Below, piece after piece: positions 1 to 15,000 of a DNA stretch of 64,000 nt. Position 1 is the first letter of the stretch. Each line of letters opens with the position of its first letter. A program made the translations under genes and the position numbers. The notes under the pieces were generated by a model that was given only the letters and a program-made list of their open reading frames with translations, was not told the origin of the DNA and ran no database searches. The stretch comes from Ifrita kowaldi (Eukaryota > Chordata > Aves > Passeriformes > Cinclosomatidae). The stretch covers positions 124,001 to 188,000 of the forward strand of contig VZRS01015033.1 in the NCBI GenBank assembly GCA_013398055.1. Direction: 5' to 3'.

Positions 1-198
1 GACTTCTCTGGGCAACCTGTGCCAGTGCCTCACCACCTTTACATGTGAAGAATTTCTTGCAGTATCTAATCTAAACCTCTTTCAGTTTAAAGCCATTTCT
101 CCTTGTCCAAGCACTACATGCCCTCGTAAAAGTCCCTCTCCAGCTTTCTTGTAGGCTCCATTTAGGTAACGAAGTGCTGCTAGATAATCTCCCTAGAG
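1..198 (-). repeat. CR1 LINE fragment (3' region)
   Basis: The plus strand reads as the complement of the 3' part of an avian CR1 element, with the characteristic run starting TTCTCTGGGCAACCTGTGCC and continuing through CAGTTTAAAGCCATTTC. The element is cut by the window edge, so its 3' terminus lies outside. Similarity fades after about 198. It is degenerate and has no coding potential. Family assignment is by pattern recognition of CR1; the subfamily is not determined. Confidence 0.9.
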
Positions 199-760
199 AT
201 CAAGACATTGACTGATACCAACTTGTGCCTTCGACTGCCTCATTCATCCGTTACAGAACAAGTCAAGAAATACATCTTGGCAATAAGTTCCTAAAATTTC
301 ACCTTTTTACCATAATAAACAAAAACAACACTAGGTAACAGCCTAAAGCGGACTGAGTGGGCCTGTTTCACCTGGTGAAAAGAAGAAAACCTGAAATACA
401 TAAGAAAAAAAATCTACATGCTCTTCTGAGAGGATATGAATGCTTTATGGGCTCTGCTAGTGACTGCTTCCACCATCATCCTACAAATACCTCTAGCTGA
501 TACGAGGTGTGAGCAAAGGTGAAACGGCAGTGCAGTGGATCAGCAAAATGGACCAGTGGGGGATAAAACCGTACTGAGACCAATTTTCTGCTGGCTACCA
601 CTGCACATTTAAATTAGTCAAGTCAGTTCTCTGATGCCAGATGAGTAGTATCTTCTCATCTATCAGAAGACTGCTGAGGCCACACAATGTACCTGAGTCT
701 CCATCATAATCAGAATACCACCACCACACTCCCTCATCTTTTAAAAAATATGATTTTCAA

Positions 761-774
761 CCCCCCCCCCCCCC
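761..774 (+). repeat. Poly-C tract (14 C)
   Basis: Fourteen consecutive C bases in otherwise AT-rich DNA. A similar 13-C tract occurs at 9700-9712. Confidence 0.95.
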
Positions 775-3700
775 ACCAATCCGAATATAATTCTTTGCCT
801 AGTACTTAGGAAAGAATTGAATATTGTGACTGAAAAAAACCTCACACTCCTGATTCAAGCACATAGCTTGGTTGGTCATCTGACTTTTAAAACTGTTTCC
901 CAGATACAATTGACCTAACAAATTAATAAAAAAAGATTAACTGTCTTCTAAAAATAATAAAGAAATGGCTGTAACAGTGATGAACTCCCATTCAATCATG
1001 GCATAGAGGATTATCAAATTTGTAAGAGCTTATCATCTTAAAAACTGAAGATTTCTGAAAACCTCTTCTCTGTTTTTATTCCTTGAAATGGTAATAGTAA
1101 CAAGTATTACTGTATCATCAAGAATTTTACAACCAGAGATCTGAAAGTACTTCTAGCAGTATTATATCCAAAACCAGAATCAGGACAGAAGTCAGGTTGC
1201 TTAAATACAGAGTAGATTCTCATACAGGCACTTGCACCCACATACATACATATCACATACAATTCACTGTATTGTTGCTATTTCTTCTGGTGCATATGCT
1301 GCAAAAATCAAGCTACAGAATGCTGAAATGCAACATTCTTTGGTCTGTGAAACTTATGGAAAAACTCTTAACAAGGTTAATATTAAATAGGTGACAATGC
1401 AGCTACTAGCAGAGTGGTTTCAGAACTTGAGGTGACTGACAATAAAGACACAGGAGACTGATTTAACAGTAAGACAACTATAGAAGTCTAGAATGACAAG
1501 CCTTTCTTTCATGTGGTTGCGCTATGCATACCTGTACTTGTTTTTACATTTCTCTGCATTGCAACCTTAAAAAAATCTCAAATATAGTATCTTCAGACCA
1601 AATATGAGACTGTTCTTCACTAAAACAACAAACATACCATCCTCTAAGCAAAATTCGCATTGGCATCAGTTAAACAGAAACACTGCTAAACTACACCCAG
1701 TGGTGTTTTTTTTTTCCAAGTTTGACCTATGAAAATGCAAGAAAAACCCGCTATTTTATTGTTTGAAATTTTATATTTAAATTAGATAGAAGAGGACATT
1801 CATCGTATGTAAGGACAAAGGAGAAAGCCACTGAAATACACTACCCAGTTAGTCACTGTACACATACATTTACTCGGAACTGTCAAACCAACAGTGTGTA
1901 CATTTGCAGAAAATTGGCTTTCATCTTGGGGCTTGGATGCAGAAAGAAGCCTAGAAGTACCTGGAAAGTGAAGATTCATGGGTAGAATCAACATCCTACA
2001 CAGATGAGCAGAACCATATTACAACCACAGTTTCATCAAACATTTACTCAGATAAAGCAGTAGGTTGTACACTGCCTCACAGATTTGCAGAAAAGTGGAG
2101 CAATCAACCTTATCAGATAGTAAGTAGCAGAGTAACTCCTAGGAGGAGTAAGAGCTAAAAGAGTCACAGAGAGGTAACACATGAGAAGAAAAGTACTTGA
2201 TTTCAATTATTAAAGTTATATTTCACTCGGAAGAGAGTTTTATGTCCTCTATGCTACTACTAATTCAGTGATAGAGAAAACAAAAAATATGGTTTAGTCT
2301 GTTGCTGTTCCAGAAGTGGAATGCAACAGGATCACATGGGTAAATGAAAACATAAAACTGTGCAGAATTCAGGCCTTGGACCAGCCTGGCTTTGTAAGTG
2401 ACTAATCAGTGGAAATGTATTATGGAATGCATGAGATCATCCTGGGAGCTGAAGCAAAGAACCACTGAGAATAGCAGCTTTCAGGCTCACAGGTGAAGGC
2501 TACTGTTGGGATGGGTATTTGGTTGGTAAGACTGCAGCAAAACTCCCTAAGGTGGAGATGAAGCTCCCCTGTAACCCACTCCAGCTCACCCTGTAACATA
2601 CAGCTGGGTATGTTCTGGAGCAGAACCAGAGTATCTCTTCTTCATCAAAAGAAGGCAGCAAGGCCAGTGAAACAAGGAGGCTCCCACACAAACAGCTCAG
2701 TCCATCTGATATCGTCATGCACCTAGGCAGGCTGTGTTCTCATCCTGACATCTTCTGAAGAGATCCTTACCTCTACAGCAGCCTTGACCATCATCTTGGC
2801 CAACAGTTGCCACAACTGAGTTGTCCTGCTTCAAGCTGGTACAGCTATTGCTCAGGCACTCCTTCCTAACTGAAGACTGCTAGTAGTCTATGGAACTTTT
2901 TTCTCTATTAACTTAAAAAGTGTTCTGTCCATGACGCTGTATCACTGTATCATACCTCTTGAAAGATTCATAAGTACCAACCTACATCTCCAACCAATTA
3001 ATACTACTGTAAGTTAATAACTGAAACCAACCATTTTCATCTTGGTCATAACAACGCCAAAGAATTTAAGTGACAACTCATCCAGAGACACAAACAGAAT
3101 TCCTGTCAGGAATTACCAGTCTTGATAATGAATATAGTAGACATATTTGTATTTTCCATAAAATAAATAGTAGTACCATTGTATCTTCCTTGCGTGATTA
3201 TCTAACTCCTTAACTGACATTAACAGATTAAACCTCCCAAGAGCTGCTTGATGTTAAGAAACATTTCAATGGCATTTCATTCAGCGTTACATAAAAGCCT
3301 GTAAAACAGGAAAGCATCTCAAATTTCAAGCAAAAAAAGCCAGAAAGAGACCTAAGGTGTCCTGAAGTCTCTTCCTACATCAGTAGCACCATGTTTTGCA
3401 GTTATGTTAAAAATTGATTGTAATAACTACAAAAAGCCAAGTTAGGTGAGAATCCCAGCAATGGCTTTTTGAGATTTAACAATGCGCAGGTTTAAGTTAA
3501 GAACCACTTAGGAAAAAATGGGAGAGGGGTACATATTTTTCTATTGCCAAGTGTTTGCTCCTCTGATAGAACATCTTTAATTTAAAATCACTACATAAAA
3601 TCTTCTCACTTGTTTTGATTACAAACCACATCTGCCTATTCCACTTGCTTTTTTAAAAAAAGTAAGCACGTAATCATTTCACCATTCACTAAATTATCTC

Positions 3701-4547
3701 CTCTGTATCATTTTAGTAATTTATAAACATTTCATTAAGATGAATGTCAATATTCTACACAATATTATTTCATGAATTACTAATGCAACAACAAAAAAGA
3801 GCCTGGCAAGATGAGAACAGATTTCTTCCAAGAAAGGATGGATTGAATTTTATGAAGTAGCTCATGAAGTAGATAATTACCTCAAATAAGGAACACAAAA
3901 CATCTACATTCATGTAGAGCAATTCGTTTCAAGAATAATCTTGAATACCTTAAATATTTATGAAAAACTCAGCCAATGTTATCCATTACCAATATTACTA
4001 AAGTTGTTCTATCATTTCCTTACCTATATTACAAAAATTGTATTAACTATCTCCCTTAAAAAAGGGAAAGAACGCCTGCTCTTATGCGGACAGCTAGTCT
4101 GAGTGCTTTCTATAGCATAAAAATCCTCTTACAAATTTAATCTGGTTGTGTTTGAGAAGATAATAAAGTTATGATTTTGCTTGTCATTCTAGTGCAGCCA
4201 CAAAACTTAGAGAAACAAAACTAATACTCATTGTACTAGGGATGCAATTAAAACAGTTCAAGTGAGTACTACAATAAAGCCTAAAACAGATACTGAATTA
4301 CTGAAAAAATGGAAGGAAGTGGAAGATAGAATTAAAACACAAAATTCAGGTGATATTCTGTAGCTTCTTATATTAATGTTAATGCAAGCTTTTTCATAAA
4401 CCAGAACCTCAAACTCCTTTACAAGAAATGCAGTTAATCAAATACAGCTTTGTGCCAGATAATCAAAACTACACTGCAAAACTACTATTATGCAGCTAGG
4501 CATAACTCATTACTGAAAGCCAGCACCCTCTTCTCTACACCTTCAAT

Positions 4548-4680
4548 TCAGAAAAAAAACCCAAACTCAACCAACCGACCAACAAAATCCAAACCAGCAA
4601 GCCCCTTCAAATCAAAACCACCAGATAAATCAACAGCAAAAAAAAGAACCACCACCCCCTAAGCCCCCACCCAACAACAC
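4548..4680 (+). repeat. A/C-rich, G-poor low-complexity stretch
   Basis: About 130 bases made almost entirely of A and C, with very few G or T. It includes runs such as CCACCACCCCCT. The short open frame across it encodes a low-complexity Lys/Pro/Ser/Thr peptide and is not a credible gene. Confidence 0.8.
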
Positions 4681-5438
4681 AGAACCTCCTCCTTATCTTT
4701 TGTAGCTACAAACAGGTCGTTTTCACCATTTTAGAGGTATCTCATTATGGTTTACATGTAACCCAGAGGCAAGAAAGTGAGAGAAGAGATAAACTGACTG
4801 CCTTCACAGAGGACAAGTAATTCCTCAAAAATTCTCAAAGCTTTATAAATGGGTTGAAAGCAGGACAGGATCCCACCTTGTGTGACCTTCTCCCTTCTCT
4901 TGAAAGGATCCCTCTGATAAACCAGGGACTCCCTGAAGAGAAATAACTCTTTCCACTCTGTGCTTAATTTTCCATTTTATATGGTTTGGAGCAACTTCGA
5001 CAAATTCTGCCTAAAGAGTTCATCTGTACAGAAAAAGTGCCACAAATCAAATTTCACCCTCAAAAATATTTTCTTGACGCTACTCACAACTCAACTGAAC
5101 AAAAAATTGTTTAAAATCAGTCTGTTACCTCTTGTTTTTCCATAGCAGTGTTACAAACAAAACCAGAAGCAAACATCAGCATTCGTAAAAGAAGGTATCA
5201 TACGAACTCTTACCTTCCTTGCACAGAGGAAAGGCAAAATCTGTCTTTAGAAACTTGTGCGTGATTAATTTCATAGTGATGTTTATATGAGGGCGTTGGA
5301 AAGCAGACTCAAGTAGATTCCAAGGCACAAGCATCTCAGAATTGATCATTTATTATCGAGATCACTATAGTACACAACTATCTAAAAAGCGACATGTATG
5401 TTTTCTGTAAGTTATTTATTAAAAGAAAATGGTAATAA

Positions 5439-6084
5439 TATGCTGTCTTGGGGTGACTCCATCATGTATATCCCCTATCACGGCTTTATGCCAAGCAATT
5501 GATTTTGTGCCTTTTCTGTGTCTTTAAACTGAGCTTGAGAGGGGAAAAAAAAGAAAAAGGACCAAGCAAACTTTTCAAAGCAGTGTCTCAAGGACACGGA
5601 GATTCACTCCTCTGTGTGCTCTGGCTGCGGTAGCACGGGGGGGAGCATCCTGCTGGCTTCTTCAGCCAGTTTTTTTCTTGCCCCTCTCTCCGGCGTGAGA
5701 CGGAAAGCTGAATTTTGTTTCCTGGGACTTTGGTTTTTTCCCTTCTTCTCTTCTGGACTGTTTCAACAACATCAGAACACATCGGGAGAATTTTCCCCGA
5801 GGCCCGAGGGGGTGGGCCCTCACCCAGCTCCGAGGAGGAGAGAGACCACACCTACAGAAGGACTCTGAAATCCTCCCAGGTTTCTCTCTACAGCGAGAGA
5901 TTTCATTATTTAGCATTATTATCCTTTTTCTTGTGTGTTTGTTAAATAAATAGTTTTTAGCTCTTTCACTTTCCTTCGAGGACAATTTCCTTTCTTCCCG
6001 AACCTGGTGGGGGGAAGGGTGGTTGTAACCTGGTTTTCTCTCAGAGGATATATTGCTAGATTTTGGCCAAACTGGCACATATGC
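5439..6084 (+). mobile_element. Solo LTR with 5-bp target duplication
   Basis: A 636-bp element (5444-6079) begins TGTCTTGG and ends GGCACA, giving the TG...CA termini of retroviral LTRs. It is flanked on both sides by TATGC (5439-5443 and 6080-6084), a perfect 5-bp target-site duplication. A polyadenylation signal on the plus strand (5945-5950) lies about 130 bases from the 3' end, which fixes the orientation. No second copy or internal region adjoins it, so it is a solo LTR left by recombination between the two LTRs of a provirus. A 5-bp duplication is typical of class III (ERVL-like) elements, but that assignment is inference. Open frames on both strands inside it are by-products of LTR sequence. 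Confidence 0.85.
5945..5950 (+). terminator. AATAAA polyadenylation signal of the solo LTR
   Basis: Perfect AATAAA hexamer inside the LTR, followed by a T-rich stretch (TAGTTTTTAGCTCTTTC), as expected at the R/U5 boundary of an LTR. Confidence 0.65.
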
Positions 6085-9000
6085 TGACCATCACCTGATT
6101 TTCTGTGAAAACTACCTTAACTACTAATTGGATAAAGACAGGTTTTAGGGCTTAAATCTTTTATGTTTCCTTCATATTCCACCTACAGTTCTTCACCTCT
6201 GCACCTAAGCTGGACTGAAAATGATGGGGGCTGAGACAGACCATACAACTCTACATGTCATGCAGGTCTCCAGGAGGATTCTCCAGGAATTGCAGTATGA
6301 GACTTGTTTCCCTGCACTGCAAGATAAGGCTTGAGTTAGCCCTACATGTTTATTAAGGAAGATACATAAAACGTACTTACCTAATGATTAAGTCTTTCAA
6401 GTTTCTTTCACCTTCTGTTACTCAGAGGGATTATGAACAGATAAACATAACTCATATTCCTAACAACTCTGAGAGACACCATTTCAGGGACAGTATAAAA
6501 CCACTATGAATAATCAAGGATAAATACTGGTAGCATTCAAAATTGCAATAGTTTTCCTTTATTTTTATCATGGAAAGGAGTAAGATACCTTTCCTACTTT
6601 AAACCCTATGTCTTCAGAAAAAAGTGGTCTTCATGTCTAAGATACAGCAGCAGAGTTTGTTTGGCCATCTGTGTTTCCCCCATCTCATGGGCTAACATTC
6701 TTCTACCCTACTGAAAACTGCAAAAGGTGAGTATTTCTCTCTTGGTATGTTCATCATCAAACATGATTATCGTGCACAAGAACATATCAACAAAACAACA
6801 GCTGTATTTACCACGCACACAAAGCCTTACATTCTGCATGTTCTGCTTTCATAAGGTATAGTTAGAAATTCTGTGACCTGTTTTCTAATCTGTTTTAAAG
6901 AAGTACTGTAGTACTCAAAGAATATTGGACGTGCATTTGCATCCATCTGAAATACCAATACAAACCAGTATATTATGTCATTTGTTCATTTTTAACAATG
7001 TTAGCAACAACTAAGTGCAAAAAAACATGAAAACACCCTTTCCAACTTTTTTTTTAGAAATATTTACTCTATTCTATGTTTGTGAGCTCTATTTCAAAAG
7101 CCTGATATAAACTTTTGACCTACCACTCATACAAAAAGGCTCCATCCAGGAGCTGAAAGTATACAGTACAGCATTTTCTTTCTTAGAATGTGAAAATGCT
7201 TACAAATTAATTGCTTTGCTATACCAAAACTAGTAAAAATATGAATTTATGGAAAACAAGTCCAATGAATGATAGCACATTTGTTATGATCAAATATTTA
7301 TGTCAAGTAACATCTCTGATGGTAAATATTATTACCTGAAATTAAAGACGAAGAACAGCAACTGCTTTGTAGCGTTTTGGTACATTTTTTCCTCAAAAAT
7401 GGTTGGCCACTGCTTCCAAGAATGATAATCACTCCAGTTCTGAGCTTAAGTCTAGATATCATGAAGCACTCCTTTCAGGGGAAAAATCCAAATTAACGAA
7501 CACAAAACCCCTTTGCTTTTCAACCTTTTTATATGTCCTTCATTCATACCAAAGAAAGACCATTTTCATATTGATTGAGATGACTTAAAAATAAGAAAGA
7601 ACAGCAGATCTGGTTCTTCTAACACATGAAGAGAAAAATATTTTTGCCACAAAGCTATTTGAGGTCTTTCTGTGTTAAGTTGTGTACCCAAGGAAGGCGC
7701 ATTCAAGCTGTTCCCTTGGTCTCTTCTGCTTGTGCATTTTTGCTGTTCATGTTTCAGAGCTTTCTATGACCTCTGTACTAATACGATAGCAAGACACCTG
7801 TTCCTGAACATGTAATGAGACAAGAGTCAACTTACCAGTGTAATTACCAAACTTAGACTACAAACATAAAGGAATTATATATCAAATACTGGTATGCCTA
7901 TACCTGTCAGATAGCTTCCCTGGTCCATTGACAGGCAGCATCAGAGGTGAGACTGATTTTCAGGCCACAAATATACTCCCAGCACTAAAATGATGAAGTA
8001 GTTTTTGCTTCAGTCTAACTACACACAAACAAATACAAACAAAGTGCAGGGTCTTTCAAGCAGAGCCTTGAGCTGACTGCAGTAAGGAATCAGCTGGGGT
8101 AATTAGTTTTTTTAATAACACACCTTACAACTGCATTACACATGATGTATCTTTCTGGTTTCCTAGGGGAACACATCTTGAGAGCACCATAAAGGCAATA
8201 CTCAATGGTACAGGAAAAGTCTTACAGTAAGTATTTTTCTCTAGTATTTAACCCCTTTCTCTCAAGCCTCCACACTCCTCCTGCTCCCCCAGGGAGACTG
8301 AAGAGGTGATGTTAACCGAAACCCACACCCACATGGTTTCAGGCCCTCTCAGGGAATGAGCACCCATTTCACTCCCACGCACCACCAACCCAATTACTCC
8401 GTTTGGGGCCTCAGTGTCATTACAGCTGATCATAGCATTAAACTGGAAGGAGGGTGGGGTGGGGGGAGCTCAGGTATTTTATAAGGAACAAAGAAACTTC
8501 GTAAAAGAAAATAGAATAGGGCAAGCAGCTTCAGCAGACAATGGCTGCTGGGAGAGCAAAAAAGGAGGTGAACTGGGGAGCACAAAGGCAAGTCCAGTGC
8601 AGACACTGCTTTCAAATCAGCAGTTGTGAGCAGTCCTGCAAAGAACTTTTGCCTTCCCCTACAAGGAAAAGCTCCTCCTGGCTGGCCTTCACCCCATGGA
8701 AATGCAGGGCTGCAGAGCCCAGGGCTGTTCCTCTTGCCAGCCTCCTTCCATGTGCAACTTTCTCAGAGACGATTAAGCAACCATTAGAGAGACTGTCCCC
8801 AAAAGACCCATCCCTTACTACAGGCAGGGTTCTCTCATCTCTTCACCCCCAAGGCACATAAAAGAGCCCAGCAGGGCTGACAGACCATGATAAGAAGCTC
8901 TGGCACAGCAGCTATACAGTAAAAACACATGAATTTATTTATTTATAAATTTATTTTCATCCCTCAAGTACTGTGAGAGGCTCAAGTGTCGGGTTTGTGC

Positions 9001-12000
9001 TCCTCTTGTTCCTACATTCACAGCGTTACTCGCAACTTTGTGTGTTTCTCGGTGCACACTGGCAGGAGTGTGCACATACACTGTGAAATCCAGGCAGGCT
9101 CCAAGGCCGAGCCCGTTATAAATCCACCCACAGGGAAGCACAGTTCCAGATATTGTGGCACATTTCCTGCAGCTTATGGCAGATCATCCTGAGCTTGAGA
9201 GTGCTTTTTAACTGCTACTTCCCCTGGAGAGTCACTAGTTTTTGAGGGGTTTTGCTGTCCTCTTGCATTTTATGTCCTCACAGGCATTGCAAGAAGCCAT
9301 ATACTAATTAAGCAGCTCCTCCAAAGCTAAGGTAGACCCCTCGCACACTTTTTCCTCCTGCAAGGAGAGGAGACCTGGGCAAACCAGCTCATTAGCTGGA
9401 TAGGAGTGGCACAACTGCTATATTATCATAGCTCTTATTTCAACCATTTCAAATCTAGCAAGTTTGGAATAATACTGATAAAGTGAAGATTGAACAAATA
9501 ATGTTTTAATCATGTTCCTTGTTTATTTTGATATAAATACCATCTATGCACATATTTTCATGTGCATATGTACACGCACAGAGTGATGAAGTCTCTAAAG
9601 ACATAAATACAACACTGGCACTCTCTGAATTTAAGAAATCAGGTCAAGGGTAATATTACCAAAGAACAATTTTATAATTAAAAAAATTATAATTAGATTC
9701 CCCCCCCCCCCCGCTAAAATCCCTGCTTTTTATTAAGAAAAAAAAAAGTAAATCAAATAGCTAAGTTCTGGGAGGACATCCTTGCTAGCTTTACACACTA
9801 TATCATACAGGTATTACCATGCTTAGTACATGACAGAAGTGCAGCATTCTTTTCAGATACTGCATTTGTTCATGAAAATAGACGAAAAAGTGAAAAAATT
9901 TTTAGCTTGGGAGGGAAAGTGAGGGATGAAAACTACTACTGGGTCAGTAAGAACAAGGACTGTCACAGTCAGTAGGAACAGGGACTAGCAGGCAGGTTTT
10001 ATGGTCAAAGCATCCGGTGCCATCATTTTGCATTTGCATTTTTAACAGCACGGTGTCCTAGCATGCATACTGCTTAAAGCATCGCGTTGGTATGGCTGAA
10101 CAGAGTAACATTTTAATGTTCTGCTTCTCCAGCAGAGAAAGCCAGGAGGCAGCACTGTGGAGCACCACACTATCGCACAGACAGCATCCATGGCTTGTGC
10201 CCCTTCAGACTGCCCAGACAGGGCCCAGCCCCCATGCCACTGACCGGCTCAGCTGAGCAAGTTCAGCAGCTCAAAGGAAGAGTTTCCAGTCACATCTCTG
10301 ACATGCCAAAACAGACAGCTACAGCACTCTAGTTCTCTTCAAGAAAAACTTCTGATTCTCCTTATACTGACCTTGTTGCTGAAGTTACATATTTATTTAG
10401 ACCTGATTATATAATTTGGTTCTATACCAGATTATTACCTACACTGAAGGTTTTTAGATTTTTTGTATTTTTATTTACTTTACACATGCACTATAAACAA
10501 AGAATGAATGGATTAATACGTAACTACTTTTTACTTATAAAGGTAATAAAACCCATAAGATAGTATCAATCAGAACTCATTTAAAATTGTGGATAAGCAA
10601 CACACCTTCCTGAGCCTCAGAAAAGTATCCTTTTTCTGGACACTCTTACAGTATTAGAAGAAATCTCCAGAAATGCATGAACTAGACGGGGTCTGAGATA
10701 CAATTACTGTTCCACTCAAACATCAGCTACTCTAGCCAATAGCATGTACTGCCCACACCTGGATATGTAACTTAGGAAATGCTACCTCCTTTCTCTCCTA
10801 CAGTCGATTCATTGTTTAGACCTCTTCTGAAATTATATGTGGCTTTCTGTTGAATTAAAGTCCACATGCTGTTCATTAGCATTTAAGTAAGCTATTTGCG
10901 TTATAAATCCTGGTTCATCTGAGAGAAAGTTCTAAATTCACTTACTATCCTTAGTAATTAGGCTTTCTATGGTGATGGGTTTTTGTTTTATGAACATTCA
11001 TGTAATTCTGGTTTTCACTTGTTATACTTGCATCTGATTTCAAAAAACATTACATTGATCATACTTCTAGCCCCCTTCAGTGCTATGGAGAAAGATACCA
11101 AAGAGCATGGTAACACTAAGAATCTGTTCCTGTTCTTATCTAGTACACCAAAGCAGAAATAAATTTAACTGTCAGGGCAAAGAACTGTAAAACGACTGCA
11201 GTTCACACAGGCACAAGGTGGCAGGGTGAAGGACTAGTTTCTGTTAGCCATTATTTTTCTTTCTACAGGAAACTTTTACTTCCAGGAAGTAAACATTTAT
11301 TTAACACGTCATTCCTTTGCACAATAGTTGAATGAGATGTATTCTAGCCCAAATTTTTAGTTTATGTTTTAGGCTATTAGAATGTTATCCACACAAGTCA
11401 ATATTCTTTATAATTTTTTTTAATTATAATTTCAGTTCAGCTAAAAAAACCCACAACAAAACAGCCAAGGGCATATCCAGTTGACAGCACAAACCACAGA
11501 GTTAACCATCCAAAGCTAAACAAGGATTTACTTCCAACAACCACAATGGCATGATGCTGAAAGGTGATTGTATTTGGCACCTCTGTATTTACTTCTACTT
11601 TTGCATCATTCTTCTTATACCCTTGTAGTAATAATAAAAACCAAAACATAACAGAACAAAACAAACCCCCACCTATTTTAGACTTACACAGGTCTGCAAA
11701 TGTAAGGAGTCCCTGTCTGTGAAGGTGTGGCGGAAACATGATGTGAAATTCCATCAATTTCTCAATGTTTTAAAAAGACTTTTTTTTTAATAAACTGTAG
11801 TCTTTGATTCCTTTTTATATAGGACTGGACTGTCTGAAAGTGTATCATGAAAAACTCTGGGAAATACAACAGAATATATTAAAATTTTTCTTTTTGTTAT
11901 CAGGTCTGTTTTAGGAGAAAGACAGACAGGCAGAAAGAAACTACATGCAACACCTCACACGAGTGAAAAATAGCCAACAACTTTTAGATGTATAAAAAAA

Positions 12001-15000
12001 TCCCCACAGCATAACATTCCTATTGCTCTAAAGGTCTTCCAACTTTTGTAATAAAAGTTGATTTTATGGAGAGTACAAATGCTGAAAACACTAACATTTT
12101 TCAAAACAAGGAACAGTATTGAGACAAACGCCATCTTCCTACACTAACATCACAATTTCTAACCAACACACCCCTCCGCGCAGCTTTCGCTGTTGTTCTG
12201 CATAATTTGCAAAATCACCACCAAGCACACAGGTGCATGTCTTCTCCTAAACCCTCCAGCCTCACCCTGCAGGTTTCTGCACTGTGCAAACCAGAAGAGG
12301 AGAGCTGTGTGTGGCAGAAACAACCTCTGCCCGGGACATGACGATGGGAGCTGCCAGCCAGCTCTACTCAGTCAGGCACAGCTTGGTCCTTGGGGAGGGA
12401 GTACCAGGAAAGAGCCCTTCCTCCACTCACTGACTGGAAGCTGACAAGGCAGTTCCCTACAAAGGTCACAGTGCAGAATTTATTTCTGTACAGTTTTAAG
12501 CTCCCTCCCCAGCCTTCAAGTACAAGCAACATGGAGCCATTTGGCTGCTGTTGCACTGGTGAGCGAGAGGTGGCTGAAGAAGGACAAGGCTGACACTCTC
12601 AGCACCAGCAGCCAACCCTTAGTCCACACTTCGCTACATTTTTGTTTTGAAGACGATGGGAAGCAGAAGACAATGTGATAGCCACGAGTTCTGAACTATC
12701 CTTCTTTTTTCCTCCGGTCAATTGCCAGGTTTTGGGACATTTTACTGACTCCAGCAGTCTCATTTGTCATTAAAAAATGAAGGAGAAAAAGCCCAGCTGC
12801 TTCAACAGTATTACCCCACAGATCCAACCACCACTGGAAGCCTTTGAGCATTTGTAGAAGGTTAAGCACTGCACCCTCCCAGGCTGTTGAATCACATGTA
12901 CACATCCAGCACAATCAATGCCTCACACTAATTACCAATTACCTAAAACACTTAAGTGTTTGCCATGAAGAAGCTGCATTCAATTTTCTCTTTCAACATC
13001 ATCTCCAAAACCATGTAAGCATTCTGACATTTACTGCCAGAGGAAGGATGCTGGTCCTCTAATCCCTGCTACACGGGAAGAAGTCCCAATAAAAGGGAAC
13101 TTAAGTGTTTGGGGATGGTCTTTAATTTGTAGCAGTTCTGGGAAAATGTTATCTACTAAACTCTAGGTTTATCAATTGATAAAGCAATTTAGTTGATTAA
13201 AATATACAGTTAAAGACTACTTTCTCACTATTGCTGACAAAGTATAAAACTGTAGAAATGTATTTTAGGCAACAGATAGGTGCACCCCAGATGCCCTTTC
13301 CTGACACAAAATCCAAAATGACTGTTTCTGTTTAGATAAATATGACTGTCATCTGAGATCACCTATTTTGTTAGTCAAGTTTCCTCATGCCATCCTAACA
13401 GCCTTCTATATTTCTAAAGATGAAGAAAAACAAATTTTAAAGGCTTCTGCACAAGTTTTCAGAAACTAGCACTTTTGTAAGGTATCATACAGCTTCACTT
13501 CAAACTGCCAAGTACTTTCTTTCCCCAACAAAAAAACTTGGTAAGTCAGAAAATTAAGAGAGGGCTTCGTACACTTCAATAAGAAACTTCCAAACTGTGA
13601 AAAAAATCACAAGATGAGAAATTTCTGAGTTGTGACTGCAAAATTGTTTCTGCAATGTAAGTCTGCAGCAGAAAACAAGAGGAAATGCACACTATTTGCA
13701 TAAAAATATGGATTTCTACACTATGTACCTTACGGTTAATAACTAAATTTTAACTACCAGAACCACAAAAAATTGCAAACCTTGTTGCAACTAAGAGGAC
13801 CAAAGGTATGTTCAGGGTATTTGCAGGGAAACAACCCATGACCCCTCCCCAACTCCGCAACCATTACCTCCTTCTATACTGACTCCTCTGACGTCAGCAG
13901 TAAAGAAAAACCAGTCATATTTGAAAGAAATTAAGTTACTGAATAGTTTGGAAAAAGAAATTTTTAAAAAAGCAATAATGACCTCAGAAAAGGTTAATCA
14001 TACCCCTCCCCTCCTTTTTTTTCCTGTGATCCTTATTAAGAATTTTTTTCTGCCATCCTCACTTTTTAAGTAGTCCCAACAGATTACTGATAACTATGGC
14101 CTTATTAGTATGAATGAGGGTAAAAACCGGCAACTAGACATGAAGTATACTGCATATCCATTTCAATAATCCTAGAAGTATTCTTGAAAAATAAGGAATA
14201 GGAATAAAGAGCATCAAATGCTTTCCAAAATTCTCTATCACTTAATAATCAAAGTACCTAAAAAAATTTCTTAAGATGGCAGAGAAGAGTCTAAGAACAG
14301 AGTTACCAGGATGTGACCAGTTACCACACATCAGATGCTCCACTGTGGTTTTTGCATGGATAGCTTCACTAATGTGCAAACGTTAAGTTTCATCAAACTG
14401 CTTTGTTAGTCCCTTTTTATTTCAGTAAATCCTGCTGCACTCAGTAGTTAATGAGAAGATTTAATACCCTTAACCACTGTCCTAAAAGGTGACTTCACCT
14501 ATGTTAAACCGTATTACCAAATAAAGAAAAATTTATTAGAAGAGTGAACTCTCTAATTTTATAATAATCACTTCATTTTTAAACTAAATTATCAGATGAA
14601 AGCAGCAGAAGACTTACATTTTCGCTCATTCTCTGATTTTATTCTACTGTAGCTCTGCTGTTACAAGGTTATTATTAACCTGCTTTTTAACTTCTACTTG
14701 AGAAACGATTCTTTGGCAAGGTATTTCATTACATCACACAACTAGGTGTACAGGTCATGATCCCATTCCTTCTCAACATAGAGGTGAAACATGTATTTAC
14801 CTGAATGAGAGTATTTGAGCACAGTGTGGTTACACCTGTTGGGTGTGATATACTAGTCCTCTAAACAGTTCCTTACAAATGTGTTTGTATTACTGTTGTT
14901 AACTCTTATTACAAAAAGAAAGCACTTACTTACTCTAAACAATCAAACAGAACAGTTATTAATAACCTTTTTCTGCATTACTTTTAAAGGCTACTGGTAC

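Larger units (their letters stand above)
199..5438. other. Unique AT-rich DNA, no gene seen
   Basis: I see no recognisable exon, RNA gene or transposon here beyond the simple-sequence tracts listed separately. Open frames are short (under 75 codons) and resemble nothing I know. Probably intronic or intergenic. Confidence 0.6.

Noticed and set aside
4450..4662. 70-codon Lys/Pro-rich frame
   Set aside because: Produced by an A/C-rich low-complexity tract.
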